Assembly (NCBI RefSeq): GCF_029227915.1 | Contig: NC_079881.1 | Coordinates: 8,184,001-8,248,000, forward strand | Direction: 5' to 3' | DNA length: 64,000 nucleotides | DNA from: Hydractinia symbiolongicarpus | Lineage: Eukaryota > Cnidaria > Hydrozoa > Anthoathecata > Hydractiniidae | Shown: in pieces, positions 22,001 to 34,904 of the stretch | Numbering within the stretch: the stretch's first letter is position 1 | How the letters are laid out: each line of letters starts with the position of its first letter | Notes under the pieces: model-generated | Database searches by the model: none | What the model saw: the letters and a program-made list of their open reading frames with translations, nothing else | Told to the model about the DNA's origin: nothing | Translations under genes and position numbers: made by a program

Positions 22001-23354
22001 AAGGCAAAATATAAACAAACTTCTGACAGAGTTGTTGTATATGACCCATCTTGGCCGTGTTCGGTATAGATGAGGTTTTAAAGCAAAATATAAACAAACT
22101 TCTGACAAGAATTGTAGTATATGACTCATCTTGTGCGTGTTCGGTATAGATGTGGTCTTAAGGCAAAACATAACCAAATTTCTGACAAGAATTGTTGTGT
22201 ATGACCCATCTTGGGCGTGTTCGGTATAGATGAGGTCAATTCTAGAGCGTAATGCAAAATGGGCCCTTCTTGAACTAACATCCGCTATAGAGAGGTGTCC
22301 AAAATAAAGTGTCCGCTACGTTTGTTATAAAACTTTGACCTTCATTTGACCTTTCCTAGACAACGTATCTGCTAAAGAGAGCTGCCAGCTAAAAGAATGT
22401 CTTCTATTTTACAGTAGCTTGCAAAACATTTCATCCGACTGCAGTTTAAACTTAAAATTTCTTCTTTTTTAGTGTTCTTGCGGTACGCGCAGCAAATGAC
22501 CAAATGATGCTCTTTGAAAGAACGTTTGTGACGTCAGAAGATATACCTGGAGAACCACTGACCAGGTAACTCATCGTATTACCCAACCTTGTCCCCAGAA
22601 TATCTTGTATCTTTTGTGACATCGGGACGGCGAACATATCGCCATCCTGGATGTCAGAAAAGATAAAACATTTCCTGAAGACGAGGTTGCGCTGTACCTT
22701 AAATTATTATAAATATACTTAACTTATATGACCTTTAGCTTATTGAAGTAGAAAATAAGGGAGCTTTCGTGTTAAATGGCGGGAAAAATTTTGCATGCAG
22801 CTAAACTACTAAGTACTTCAGTTGTTATTGCTGCGTATTTGATGTCTTTTCAAATTCTAGCCTTACGCTACGTATAAGCTGTTGACTATTATTTTAATGA
22901 AGCACGGTCTGCGTAGATCTACGTATAAACAATTACATAAAATACTTTATTGGCCATTTTTGCGCCGACTTTAAACTTAATACTGGGGGGCGCCCCAGCC
23001 TAAAATACAATCTCCAGTTTTACACCGGGTTCACTAAATACAGGTCCTATCTAAAATCGGGAAATACCATAATACGGGCTAAGTGAAAACCGGTTAAATT
23101 CAACTTTAGCCTATGTTAACACCGTTATGTGACGAGTTCAATTTATATTTAGACATGTATATCACACAGCTGGACTTACAAAAGCTCTGAAAGATGTCAT
23201 TGCTAAACCAGAATCGAAAGAAAAGCTGCAAGAATTTCATATGAAATATTCTATTTATACCTATCACGTGATGATGGCTATCCATGCACTAAAAAATCCC
23301 TTCATAAACAAAGGTCACGTGAAGAATGAAAAAGAACTTGATCCCACCGAGTAA
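10062..23354 (+). CDS. Glutamate carboxypeptidase II (NAALADase)-like M28 peptidase, type II membrane protein
   Basis: Eighteen exons: 10062-10495, 12412-12557, 12652-12794, 13218-13340, 14177-14354, 15633-15726, 16038-16121, 16251-16336, 16759-16878, 16935-17035, 17366-17429, 17693-17760, 17961-18049, 18171-18261, 20978-21233, 21326-21407, 22473-22565, 23153-23354. They join in frame to 817 residues (human GCPII: 750). A cytosolic N-tail of ~32 residues leads into a membrane helix at ~33-56 and a charged stalk. All five predicted zinc ligands and the catalytic glutamate are present: H438 (NHRDAW), D448 (ADPSSG), E491/E492 (WDAEEYG), D520 (INVD), H619 (YPVYHTIHD). The counterpart of S1' Arg210 is kept, but Asn257 is Thr and no counterpart of the Lys699-Tyr700 pair is seen. 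It should be an active ectopeptidase whose substrate cannot be assumed to be NAAG or folylpolyglutamate. ATG 10062 is the first in-frame ATG; the frame is open upstream only to a TTG. Confidence 0.9.
10818..11392 (-). mobile_element. Head-to-tail array of Helitron-like units in peptidase intron 1
   Basis: A decayed fragment (10818-10862) is followed by three near-identical units: 10863-11039 (177 bp), 11040-11216 (177 bp) and 11217-11392 (176 bp). Read on the minus strand, each starts TCTCTATAATAATAGCCG. Each ends with the hairpin CCCGTGGATTTTTCCACGGG, six bases and CTAG, and then the next unit begins at once. The ORF on the minus strand here is only a by-product of the repeat. Confidence 0.75.
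11393..11462. repeat. Degenerate foldback repeat abutting the Helitron array
   Basis: TGTTGCTCGTATCGCCGTCCC on the left and CGGGACGAGGTTAGA on the right resemble the ends of the CCTCGTCCC family. The interior ATGTCGGCTTTGACATCAAGC resembles the subfamily interior at 15896-15979. Confidence 0.45.
12050..12295 (-). mobile_element. Two degenerate head-to-tail Helitron-like units in peptidase intron 1
   Basis: The units are about 12050-12169 and 12170-12295. Both keep the CCCGTGGAT...ATCCACGGG or decayed hairpin, and the second ends in ACAGACAGACGGAATACAGC...AAAGAGA. The CTAG termini are mutated. They look older than the array at 10863-11392. Confidence 0.6.
12911..13021. repeat. Foldback repeat in peptidase intron 3
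   Basis: The ends CCAACTTCGTCCCCAGGGG and AACCCTGGGGACAAGG are inverted. The interior includes AAGTAAGCGCTAGCGGCTTTGAC, shared with copies at 15896-15979 and 50917-51025. Confidence 0.65.
13785..14100. repeat. Degenerate AGTTAGTTGGA tandem tract in peptidase intron 4
   Basis: More than twenty imperfect copies of a 7-15 bp motif (AGTTACTTCGA, AGTTAGTTGGA and relatives). It ends about 75 bp before exon 5. Confidence 0.65.
15099..15590. repeat. 20-bp minisatellite next to a 3' splice site in peptidase intron 5
   Basis: About 24 copies of TTGACGTTCGAAGCAATGTG in strict 20-bp phase. Most variation is at two places: TTCGAA versus TTTGAA, and GTG versus ATG. The array ends about 43 bp before exon 6 (15633). 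Long reading frames of the minus strand across it reflect only the period. Confidence 0.92.
15896..15979. repeat. Foldback repeat in peptidase intron 6
   Basis: GCAACCTCGTCCCCAGGGG at the left end pairs with CCCTGGGGACCCTTGC at the right. The interior TCAAGTAAGCGCTAGCGACTTTGACATCAGGC marks a subfamily. Confidence 0.7.
17136..17179. repeat. Perfect 20-bp-arm hairpin in peptidase intron 10
   Basis: The arm 17136-17155 (ending AAGACCCA) and the arm 17160-17179 (starting TGGGTCTT) are exact reverse complements around a 4-nt loop, AAAG. The arms are mostly AAAC/GTTT repeats. Confidence 0.8.
19228..20040 (-). mobile_element. Array of five head-to-tail Helitron-like units in peptidase intron 14
   Basis: The units are 19228-19368, 19369-19491, 19492-19688, 19689-19869 and 19870-20040 (141, 123, 197, 181 and 171 bp). 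On the minus strand each begins TCTCT/TCTTTAATAATAGCCG with CTGTCTGTC runs. Each ends with the CCACGGG hairpin and CTAG or a decayed form, directly joined to the next unit. They vary more in length than the 10.9-kb array, so units differ by internal deletion. Confidence 0.72.
20208..20293. repeat. Foldback repeat in peptidase intron 14
   Basis: GTCAACCTCAATCCCAGGG pairs with CCCTGGAGTCGAGGTTGAC. The interior CCTGTAGCGTTTTTA is shared with 1224-1319. Confidence 0.7.
20785..20873. repeat. Foldback repeat in peptidase intron 14
   Basis: The left end is TTACCTCGTCCCCAG and the right end is CCCTGATGACGAGATTG. The interior CGTAGAAGAGCCC is shared with 29977-30048. Confidence 0.55.
21428..21640. 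repeat. Imperfect ~21-bp tandem repeat in peptidase intron 16
   Basis: Eight or nine degenerate copies of CTTATATGGTGTCTTGTACTA. Short frames that open here are repeat-driven. Confidence 0.7.
21985..22240. repeat. Three-copy ~79-bp tandem repeat in peptidase intron 16
   Basis: The unit includes AAGGCAAAATATAAACAAAC, TTCTGACAAGAATTGTTG and ATGACCCATCTTGGGCGTG, and ends TTCGGTATAGATGAGGT. The copies differ by about 5-10%. Confidence 0.8.
22583..22691. repeat. Foldback repeat in peptidase intron 17
   Basis: CCCAACCTTGTCCCCAGAA pairs loosely with CCTGAAGACGAGGTTGCG. The interior TCTTGTATCTTTTGTGACATCGGGACGGCG matches 49170-49286, a distinct subfamily. Confidence 0.65.
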
Positions 23355-24455
23355 TAAATTGAAACACAAACAAGTACAATTTTAGAATATAAAAAAAATA
23401 AAAATAAAAATAAATTAATATACACACTATATTTTTGAATATTCTCTGTTTGATTGCACCAGTACACCAGCTATTTGCTTTTAACAATGAACGTTCCCTA
23501 ATCAGCTTTTAAGTTGTTACTGTACAGAGCAGCTTGCCCCATGTGTGTCACACATACCGCAAATTGGAAACTCTCGGAATTAAGCCTGGAATCTTGAAAT
23601 TATAAAGCACATATCCGCACGTTTATTTATAGCTATAATATATATTTTTTAGTAATACTGCTTATTTTTAGTTCAAATAAAACTTAATGTTACTTTTTTT
23701 TGTTATGAAATTTGGATTTTTTCCTTTTTCGGGCAAGTATCTACACTAGCTATTTTCGAAGGAGGTTATCTACCTTGAATTAGCCTACATAAAAAACGAT
23801 ATTAAAAATTGAGAAAAAAAGGCCATCAAATTATGTTTTAACAAAATTTGTTAAATTAGTTCTTAAACGCCCTCTCCTTTAAACGCCCTTCGAATAGACG
23901 CCCTCTGCAGGCGTTTATTCGAAACGTCATGGTATGACGCGTACCAACAATGCACGATGTGACAGTATACATGGCAGAACACCGATAACAATATTTGCCT
24001 GTTATCCATGCAAGCACAAGCCATAATGTTGACTGTGATATTTTCTTTTGTGCCTACTTCCGACCGCAGCGTTTATTAACAGCGTATCTTCTTAAGAGAA
24101 GCATCAAGAAAAAGATTAATACCGCCAAATGTCACGTTTAACTTCACGTAGGTTTTTTGTGTGTTGTGTAGCTGCTTGATGTTTATAAAGTAACAGGCGA
24201 TAATAAATAAATATTGTCATCAATAAAGGTAGGTTATAAAAACAGAGTCAGCACTTTGCGTCTTTTTAAAACATTTCTCGTTTTTTCAAAATACTTCTCT
24301 GTAGAATTTCGCCTTCTTGTCGAAAAGCCTCGTAAGTCCCCGTAGATTTTCTGAGAGTTCACGAAGAATTTACGACTTTTTATGTTTTTGTCTGGTACAT
24401 CAAGTTACCGTGTGTGAACAACAAGTTCCAACATCAACATGAATTTGCTGTTAAA

Positions 24456-24558
24456 CAACCTCGATCCAAGGGCCTGGTGTCTCTTTCTGCATATCAGACG
24501 GCAAGACGAACATAAGCGCAGCGCCGATGAGAGACAAAAAGCCCTGTGGACGAGGTTG
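24456..24558. repeat. Foldback repeat
   Basis: CAACCTCGATCCAAGGGCC at the left pairs with GCCCTGTGGACGAGGTTG at the right. GCTGTTAAA before and GCTTTAAAA after may be a decayed target duplication. Confidence 0.65.
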
Positions 24559-24864
24559 GCTTTAAAATAGTCTTAACGATCTCCTTAGTCTTTATTTATA
24601 ATAGGCAACGGACTCTAAATTAGTAGATTCTTCAAAGATTTATTTTATGCTCTTCTCCGGCAGCTACAGCCATGTTAAAATAATTTTTTTAAATAACTAC
24701 AATTTAACCTTTAAAAAAGCAACTTCGAAGTTTTCTCTTTTTTCATTGCATTGCGAATAAAAGGTAAGGGCAAGATAGTGGTGTATGTCTCTCAAAAGCC
24801 GTATTCTGTCTGTCTTATGACTGCCCCGTGTGTATATTGTTTTTATAATATATATTTGCATAGA

Positions 24865-25048
24865 TGAATATTTATCATAGCACATCAGTATTTAATTCTC
24901 AACAGAGAATGCTTCACCCCGATCAGACCTCTGATCATGACGGCGAGGATAATGCGTGTAATCCATATTGAAGAAAAACTACTTTGACACTCCCGCTCAC
25001 TGCCAGGCATTATGTTAGTGATGAACAAAGTAGTTCTTCTTTAATATG
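24865..25048. repeat. Composite repeat: block X plus hairpin element (short copy)
   Basis: Block X (24865-24962: TGAATATTTATCATAGCACA through CCCCGATCAGACCTCTGATC to GATAATGCGTGTAA) is followed by an element with inverted ends, CATATTGAAGAAAAACTAC and GTAGTTCTTCTTTAATATG (24964-25048). The same order is seen at 42942-43250, where the hairpin element is longer and holds a tRNA-like segment. Confidence 0.65.
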
Positions 25049-25270
25049 AATATATATTTAATTTAATTATATATTTAAGTACGAAGTGTTGGACAAAAAG
25101 TGCAAAAAGTTTCCATAAAAACTGCGCAGTGTTGGACAAGAAGAGTGCAGTGTCGTAGATATTCAACAAGAGAGGGCGTGCAATGTCTGTTTTATTATTC
25201 AATAGGCGGATTTGCTTGCGGATATAGAATAATCTGTCTAATGTCTATGACACTCGTGCAAATGAGAGAT

Positions 25271-25373
25271 CTGGGTTACAAGGCAGGTCATTATTCTTGT
25301 CTATCGTGCTAAACAATAGACCATCTCTTTCAACCTAAAATCCAAACCTGATATTTATATAAAGCATATTCTG
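25271..25373 (+). repeat. TTCTTATAA-type repeat (copy 4)
   Basis: It contains GCAGGTCATTATTCTTGTC, AAACAATAGACC, CAACCTAAAATCC and ATAAAGCATATTCT, in the same order as the copy at 6452-6587. Confidence 0.55.
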
Positions 25374-26281
25374 AAAAACAAAAAAGAATGATTCTTAAAA
25401 GAAATAAGGTTGGCAGGATAAATCAAACCCGGGACTTTTGTTTTTCATATATTGTTAGAGGTTTGTGCAATTTAGTTCGAATTTTTTTTATGTAAAAACA
25501 AGAAGTCCAAGGCTTGAAGCTTTCCGTCATTAGAAAACCTAGGAATATAAAAGTAACATATTAGGAACACAAAAAGAAAAAAAAAAAGAAATATATAAGT
25601 TCACTTCGAACCAGAGCTCAAAAAAACTCTGTATGATTAAAAAAAGATTGGCTTCCTTCAGAATATCGAGTGTGGGGGTTAGTGGAGGTGTGGAGAAGAG
25701 TGTAGTTGTTTATAGACGGAGAGGCGATGTTATCTTTAAATTCAAAACAGAAATGGCAAACAAGTGAGAAGCCCAACAACCAAAAAAAAAACCACTTTAG
25801 CATGGAAAGCTAATTCGTCCCCGCAAATGGAGATTTTAGACTTAGTTTTTAGATTTAGTTCAAAAGGAAAACTGTGTCGATAATTAAAAAGTATTGAGAA
25901 ATATTCACCTCTCATTATTAAATTATGAAGCAGTGTTCATAAATTTTCTTTATCTGATAACTAACGCTTAAAAAAATTGCGTTGGAAATTGTGTGAAAAA
26001 AGAAATGGAGAAGGAGGAAGAAGAAAATTATGATGAAAAAGTTGTTGTTGTTTTTGATTTTGTTTTTAGGCATCGCCTCGTTTTTTTATGCTCTTTGAAA
26101 TATACTAAAAGAATATATTTTTTATGGGAAAAAAACCTAAAATCACCAATGGGTGGAAATATTTTCCGTTTTTAAATTTGTTAAAATGAATTTCCTTTAT
26201 GCAAGATCCAGAGAATAGGCTTTACAAGATGTAATTTATATTTTAAAAGCTTTTTATAAGGATTCTTTTTGTAAAAATTCT

Positions 26282-26358
26282 TCCTCGTTCCCAGGGTTTG
26301 TTGCCTGATGTCAAAGCCGCTATGTCAAAGAGGCAAAAACATCTGGGGATAAGGTTGG
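26282..26358. repeat. Foldback repeat
   Basis: CCTCGTTCCCAGGGTTTGTTGCC pairs in part with ATCTGGGGATAAGGTTGG. The interior TGATGTCAAAGCCGCTA belongs to the GCTAGCGCTTAC subfamily. Confidence 0.6.
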
Positions 26359-26458
26359 TGAAAATCAAACAAAGGCTTAATTTTAAGAATACTATGAATA
26401 AAACTGAGGCTTATTTTTATTTTGTGACATTTGAATATAAATAAACACACGCTTTCTT

Positions 26459-26550
26459 TATAAGCTCTAACTAGGCTGGTCATTATTCTTTTTTTCTCTA
26501 TTGTTTTAAACAATAGACCGATTGTTTTTAACCAAGAATCTTAGCCGAAA
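26459..26550 (+). repeat. TTCTTATAA-type repeat (copy 5)
   Basis: It carries AGGCTGGTCATTATTCTT, CTCTATTGTTTTAAACAATAGACC and TTTTTAACCAAGAATC, the family core in the same order. Confidence 0.5.
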
Positions 26551-27117
26551 GCCCTAAACATGTAAGTATTAAAAACATCAAAGAAAGCTATGCAAAAGCG
26601 CATGCGCGGTCCCCATTTTGCTATTTGTACGTCACGATGTCAATAATATTACTTGCATTTTTTTATAATCCTTTTTGCACAGGGTGTGTTTGTATCTAGT
26701 AATAATTGCAAAGAGTGTCTTCACAACAAATAAACACATTCTTTAATGCGTTAGTCATTTGTATTTCTCTGACATCAATCTTTTTATTAAGATAACGAGG
26801 ACAAATAATATAGCTTGAAATATATATGGGAAGAGATATATTGAAGATCTGAGACGGTAAGGTAGGTGAATTTAAGGCATTATTAACTTTTCTGGGAAAG
26901 TTGACCAAATTGTTATTACTTTTATATATACATATATATTTTTATTTTTTACATGTTATAAGAAGCATTACGTGTAAGTTGATATCATAAACATGTAATC
27001 AGTTTGAGCAATCTTTTAACATCTCCATTGTAAATTAAGAAACGAATCTAATCGTATAATTTCAAAAGCTGACAAATATTATAAAAGTGGTATCAAGTGT
27101 TACCTTTCATCATAGAA

Positions 27118-27270
27118 CGGCAGTCCTAGATAGAATGGGGTACAAAACGCTTGGTGTGAAAGTACACCGTGCTCGTCGCCCGTGCATTAGCTAACTGCAA
27201 TCCTAGCTAGAATGGGGTACAAAAACGCTTGGTGTAAAAGTACACCGTGCTCGTCACCCGTGCATTGAGT
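27118..27270. repeat. Two-copy ~76-bp tandem duplication
   Basis: Both copies contain TAGAATGGGGTACAAA, CGCTTGGTGT, AAAGTACACCGTGCTCGTC and CCCGTGCATT, with only a handful of differences. Each has a small hairpin, GGTGTNAAAGTACACC. Confidence 0.8.
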
Positions 27271-28486
27271 GAAATTGTTAATCAAACTATATTGTCATGG
27301 GAGTCTCAAAACAGATTTCGTACTCCATTTAAATGCCTATGACTCGTTTCTTATCATTTCAAAAAAACCTGCTGAAGTAAACAGTTTTTACTAGTAATGT
27401 ATTTCTTAAAAAAAAAAAAGATTAACCTACGATTATCACTCTTTGTCGTATAAATTAAAAGGGTTAACTGTTTGTCTCCTAAAACTTAATCCGCGTCAAG
27501 AAAAGATGATCACTATTTGAAAGAAGAGACAGAATAAGTCCATTTAATAACTGGACAAATTAATAAAAGAGATATCACATTTTTCACATCTCAATATACA
27601 CAATTATTCTCGCTCACAGAGCTCTTTGAAAGTACTTTCAAGGTTCATCCCAAAGGGGTCTGGGGACGAAGGCGACACTAACAGTATTTTAATTGTAGCA
27701 AACAGATGCGATGTTTTCATGCACGAGATATTTGCTGGTTAGTCTAAGTTCGTTTTCGAGCTTTTTGTAAGAAAAGTGAAAAAGAGGTCTGGGAAATAAC
27801 TTACTGTCCGGTTAAATTTGATTGATAAAAAAATCATAAAAACTATGTTGTCAAATTTCACATACAATTTACTGCTGACAATGCTAAAATTTGACAACAG
27901 GTTGTCAATAAAATCCTATTTTGTAATACGCTTGTGTGAGTGACTATGTGAGTCCTCGACACATAAATCACGGGTCACTTTCTTATGACGTGGCGTTACG
28001 CTAAAGTTTACTAAGTTAAAAAAAATTGCCACATGGGGGTTTATTTGTTGTTTATATTCATATAATAGACGCTTTTTCACACAAACCCTTTATATGAAAA
28101 TTAAGGTTCAAGATTTGATAAAAATCAGAATAACTTTAAAACATGTCCGGCCTAAGGAAATAGTGTGGAGATAGAATAAGATATTAGACACAAGTAAATT
28201 TGAATGGCTAAAAGACGACTAAAAATTCGCAACTTCAGTTGCAATCACGTTTTCAGTTCTAAACATAACGGCAGCATGCTTCCATTCGTCGTGTTTTTTC
28301 TGTTGCCTCTATTGTTATTTTTGTTAATACTCTCTAATTAATTGCTTTATTAAATAGAGCATTCCAAAAACAACATGTGTCAGAAACACGTGATTTTCGT
28401 AATAAAAAAATGCTTGGAGTTATCAACTTCGTACCCGGTATTTTTTATTTCAAAAACAATCCATCCGTTTGTATAACCATCAACAC

Positions 28487-28552
28487 ACTCGTCCCCAGGG
28501 TTTTTTGCCTTTTTGATATGAGAAAAGGCAAAAGGACCTGGGAACGAGGGTG
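28487..28552. repeat. Foldback repeat
   Basis: CACTCGTCCCCAGG and GTTTTTTGCCTTTT at the left pair with AAAAGGCAAAAGGACC and TGGGAACGAGGGTG at the right, giving a nearly complete hairpin. Confidence 0.7.
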
Positions 28553-29976
28553 AACATCGACACGCCCTTGCGTTTTTACGTTCGGTTGATGGGAAAAAAT
28601 GATGAAAAGGGGAAAAGAAAATAGGGTTGTGTATTCAATTTTAAACCGCATTCAGACTGACTCATCTACTATCTATGACCCACAGCTTCAACATGTGGAT
28701 AATTATTAAAAGTACTGTTTGACATCCTCGTTCCCAGTACTTCTTTTTCTCTTTTCGGTCTTCTATTTCGTCTCTGGTATCAAGAAGTGAAAAAAAAACG
28801 GGAAACCGGTTTGGATTAATAAGTGCTTGAGCTCGTAACATTCTATAAAATCTTGTATTACAAACAGCAGCAGAGGTTGTGCGTTTTTTATTATCAAATA
28901 TTAATATGTATATATATTGTTTTATAGTTTCAACATAAATATTTTTGAGTAAAAATCATCTGGTTTTATTCTTAGCATGTTCTTAGCACAGCTTAGATTG
29001 AAAGGTCTCAGGCTGCAAACTGGTGTAACAATCGCAAAAGTGCTGTTATTTAAGTAGCCTAATTCAACTGATTGACAGACAGCTAGATTTTGTGGGGGAT
29101 AAAATTATAAATGAAACCCGAGAAAATACATTGTACATCAATGATAGGATGCATGAGTCAACAAAATATAAAATCCAAGATGGGGAAATTCTGTCTAGTT
29201 TTATCTTAAATATTTTTATAGAGTATATATGAAATATATAGACTGTATATGAAACAGAATCATCTCTTTAAAGTTAACACTAAATACTTTTTTGTGTGCC
29301 AATTTGTCAAAATTTAAGGACAGTTTTCTTGTTTACTTCCTTGTTTCCGTTCAAAACATGTTTTTGCGGTTTGTTCCGGGTGGAGCAAGATGAATTGATA
29401 ATTGTTTTGTATATGTTTAAATTATATCAATGGTTAATAAGTTGTGAGATTTTGATTTTATAGCATATGACCAATCAATTGTGAAATTATTTTCCGCAAA
29501 AATTAATTATTTAAAATGTTTGGTTTCAACTGATTTATCGAGTAGTTGATTGACAAAACCAGAATTCAAATAGTTTCAAAGTGTAATGTTATCTCACAAT
29601 TGGCTAATAATGACGTTATTTTAAAAATTAGCCAATGACGATTAATTATAGCGTATTTAATTAGCCCGTAGAGTAACTTTGTATCTGATTTTTATTAATG
29701 GACAAAGGTGAGAAAGGTACGAAGAAATAAAATATAGAAATAAAGATGGGATTTCACTCTAACAAATTTTCGAACAATATTAATTAATGATATTACAGAA
29801 ATTTGATTGGTTATTTTTGTAAATTAGTCTTTGGTTAATACTAAACCATTTCAACTTCGGAAATTACATTTTTGCGGTAAAAATTTGTTGGAGTGGAAAT
29901 AAAATAAATAAATATGTAGCATAATATAGAACATAAGTAGATAGACAGATAGATAGAATACTTTTGGTACTACACA

Positions 29977-30048
29977 CCAACCTCGTCCCCAGGACTCTGC
30001 AATGCCTAGATTATCATAGGCGTAGAAGAGCCCAAGGATGAGTTTAAT
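29977..30048. repeat. Foldback repeat
   Basis: The left end is CCAACCTCGTCCCCAGGAC and the right is AGCCCAAGGATGAGTTTA. The interior CGTAGAAGAGCCC matches 20785-20873. Confidence 0.55.
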
Positions 30049-30114
30049 GACACACTGTTTTTGTAAGAACGTCGAATTTTTTGACGTTTTCGAATTTTCT
30101 TACTTACTAATTTT

Positions 30115-30172
30115 CTCTCCTCGTTACCAGGGCTCTATAGAACTTAATATAGCTCTGGAAACGAAAATGCTT
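30115..30172. repeat. Foldback repeat
   Basis: CTCCTCGTTACCAGGGCTCTATA pairs with TATAGCTCTGGAAACGA. It is a short, decayed copy. Confidence 0.5.
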
Positions 30173-30557
30173 AATATTTGACTTCTTAATATATTTTATA
30201 AGAACATCTTCTTAATGTATAGTTATTTTTATTTTTGCCTCTGTCTGAAGTAAAGATACCAGATTCTATATTTGTTAATTAGCGTCTTGTTGCATTACTC
30301 AAAAGCATTTTGTGCATTACATTCAGATCAAATTTTCAAGATGGTATCAGTAACTTAGTGGTTACAACGATTGTTTCAATGGGTGTGGCCACGCATAAAA
30401 TCATTCAGATGAACATTACAAGTTTCCATACTTCCCCTCCTCCTCTAACCAAATAATTTAAACAACTTTATTAGCAAAGAATTTTAATTTTAGTCGTTTC
30501 CTGTGTTTGATTTTTCTCGTCAGTATTAAAAGAAATAACGCGTAATTATGGATAAAA

Positions 30558-30633
30558 ACCAACCTCGACGCTGCTTCTTGAAGTTAAATTAAAAAAGAGA
30601 GAAATAAACAAGCCCTGGGAACAAGGTTGGATT
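30558..30633. repeat. Foldback repeat
   Basis: CCAACCTCGACGCTGC at the left and GCCCTGGGAACAAGGTTGG at the right resemble the family ends; the left arm is decayed. Confidence 0.55.
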
Positions 30634-31426
30634 AAAATTAAAAGTAAATCTGCCAATAAACATTTTCTTACTTAGTGATTGTAAAATAATTTGTAAAAAT
30701 AAATATTTTAAAACAAGGGGAAAAAAATAAGACTAAATGAAAATTGTGACGTCAATGCATATCTACTAAAAAATAATTTCAGAACGTGGTTTACATCTTA
30801 TCATTGCTTGTGGTTTAGCAATGTGGTTTTAATAGTACGACAAAAAAGAATTCGCCAATAAAAAAGTTCTGGGGACGAGGTGGATTCTTGTACAAACACA
30901 GCAAGGGTAAAATGATGTGCCTGAAGATTGAATGTGCCGGATATGAAATTACCGCTCAAAATACTTAATGCAGGAAAGATTACTTCTGACAACATGATTT
31001 TTATTGTAACATTGTTATGAAATCGAAGTAAACTGCTTTTATTACTGACTTCAATATGATTGGCTGTGTCAACATCACGTGGTTACACCATTACAAAACT
31101 ATGCAAAAAATTCTCCTCATTTAATTTCTAAATTTCAATTCTTTGCTATGATGACAGTTTTAATGAGATGTTCATGCTTAATTAAAACTTCTAACTTTGT
31201 ACCCAGTCCACCAGAATATATGATGCAAAATCGAAAAGGTATACAAAAGTAAGAGGCCTAGTAACTAAGTCCAATGTCGTAATTAGTTTTTATTAATTAT
31301 AATACGTTTTATAGAGAGGTATGTTGAAACGAAAGAAAAAAAAAACAATTTTGAACGACGTATACGAGAAAGTATTACCAAAACTTACATGTATTTTTTT
31401 TCATTAAGATATATACAAACGACAAA

Positions 31427-34436
<3,010 letters not shown>

Positions 34437-34455
34437 AGTTTTCAAGAACGAACAT

Positions 34456-34512
34456 GCAACCTCGTGTCAATTCCCTTCTGGCTAAAAAACAGAAGGCCTG
34501 TGACCTAGGTTG
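34456..34512. repeat. Foldback repeat just downstream of the FAM181-like stop
   Basis: GCAACCTCGTGTCAATTCC and the right end GTGACCTAGGTTGC pair in part; CCTTCTG and CAGAAGG form the inner stem. It would lie in the 3' UTR. Confidence 0.55.
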
Positions 34513-34706
34513 CTTGTTTACATATAAATTATTGGAGCAAGATTTGATATATTTATAGTAATTTGATTTCAGTTATTTACGCAAATTTTTTTTGTTTATA
34601 TTTTACGACTTATTTCGCCCTATTATGGGCGATTTTTTTGTTCACTTCTGACACCATTACGCTTAGTGTATATTTCTGTTTATTAACAAGACGACTAACC
34701 TCCATT

Positions 34707-34904
34707 ATGGAACAGCTTCACTCTGAAGCAACTCCACAACGGAGTGTTATAAACAATATAAAAAGCGCGCGCAAATACCTTGAACACTTGAAGCCTAAAG
34801 AGTTGTTCGAGCTTATTGTGCTCGCGTTTTACGTTAAGTTTTCTGCTACAGTATTTCGTTTACAGGGCTTGCGACTCCGAAAGACTGGGATTAGTGAATG
34901 ACAT
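34707..34904 (+). CDS. Possible short ORF (65 aa), unrecognised
   Basis: An ATG-started frame begins MEQLHSEATPQRSVIN and continues with a predicted amphipathic stretch (INNIKSARKYLEHLK, ELFELIVLAFY). It is about 270 bp after the FAM181-like stop, so it could be a downstream small ORF, an unrelated exon or chance. I do not recognise it, and there is no splice or promoter evidence. Confidence 0.2.

Larger units (their letters stand above)
23355..31426. other. Gene-poor intergenic stretch of about 8 kb
   Basis: No ORF here has recognisable protein character. Contents: foldback repeats at 24456-24558, 26282-26358, 28487-28552, 28722-28815, 29977-30048, 30115-30172 and 30558-30633; TTCTTATAA-type repeats at 25271-25373 and 26459-26550; a composite repeat (24865-25048); and a 70-bp tandem duplication (27118-27270). 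The first few hundred bases should be the 3' UTR of the peptidase (AATAAA at 23353 overlapping the stop, and another near 23677). The last kilobase should hold the promoter of the next gene. Confidence 0.6.

Noticed and set aside
24900-24960. CCGATCAGACCTCTGATCATG as a possible 5S rRNA fragment
   Set aside because: Only a short hairpin resembles 5S; the rest of the 5S promoter and flanks are absent. It is part of block X.
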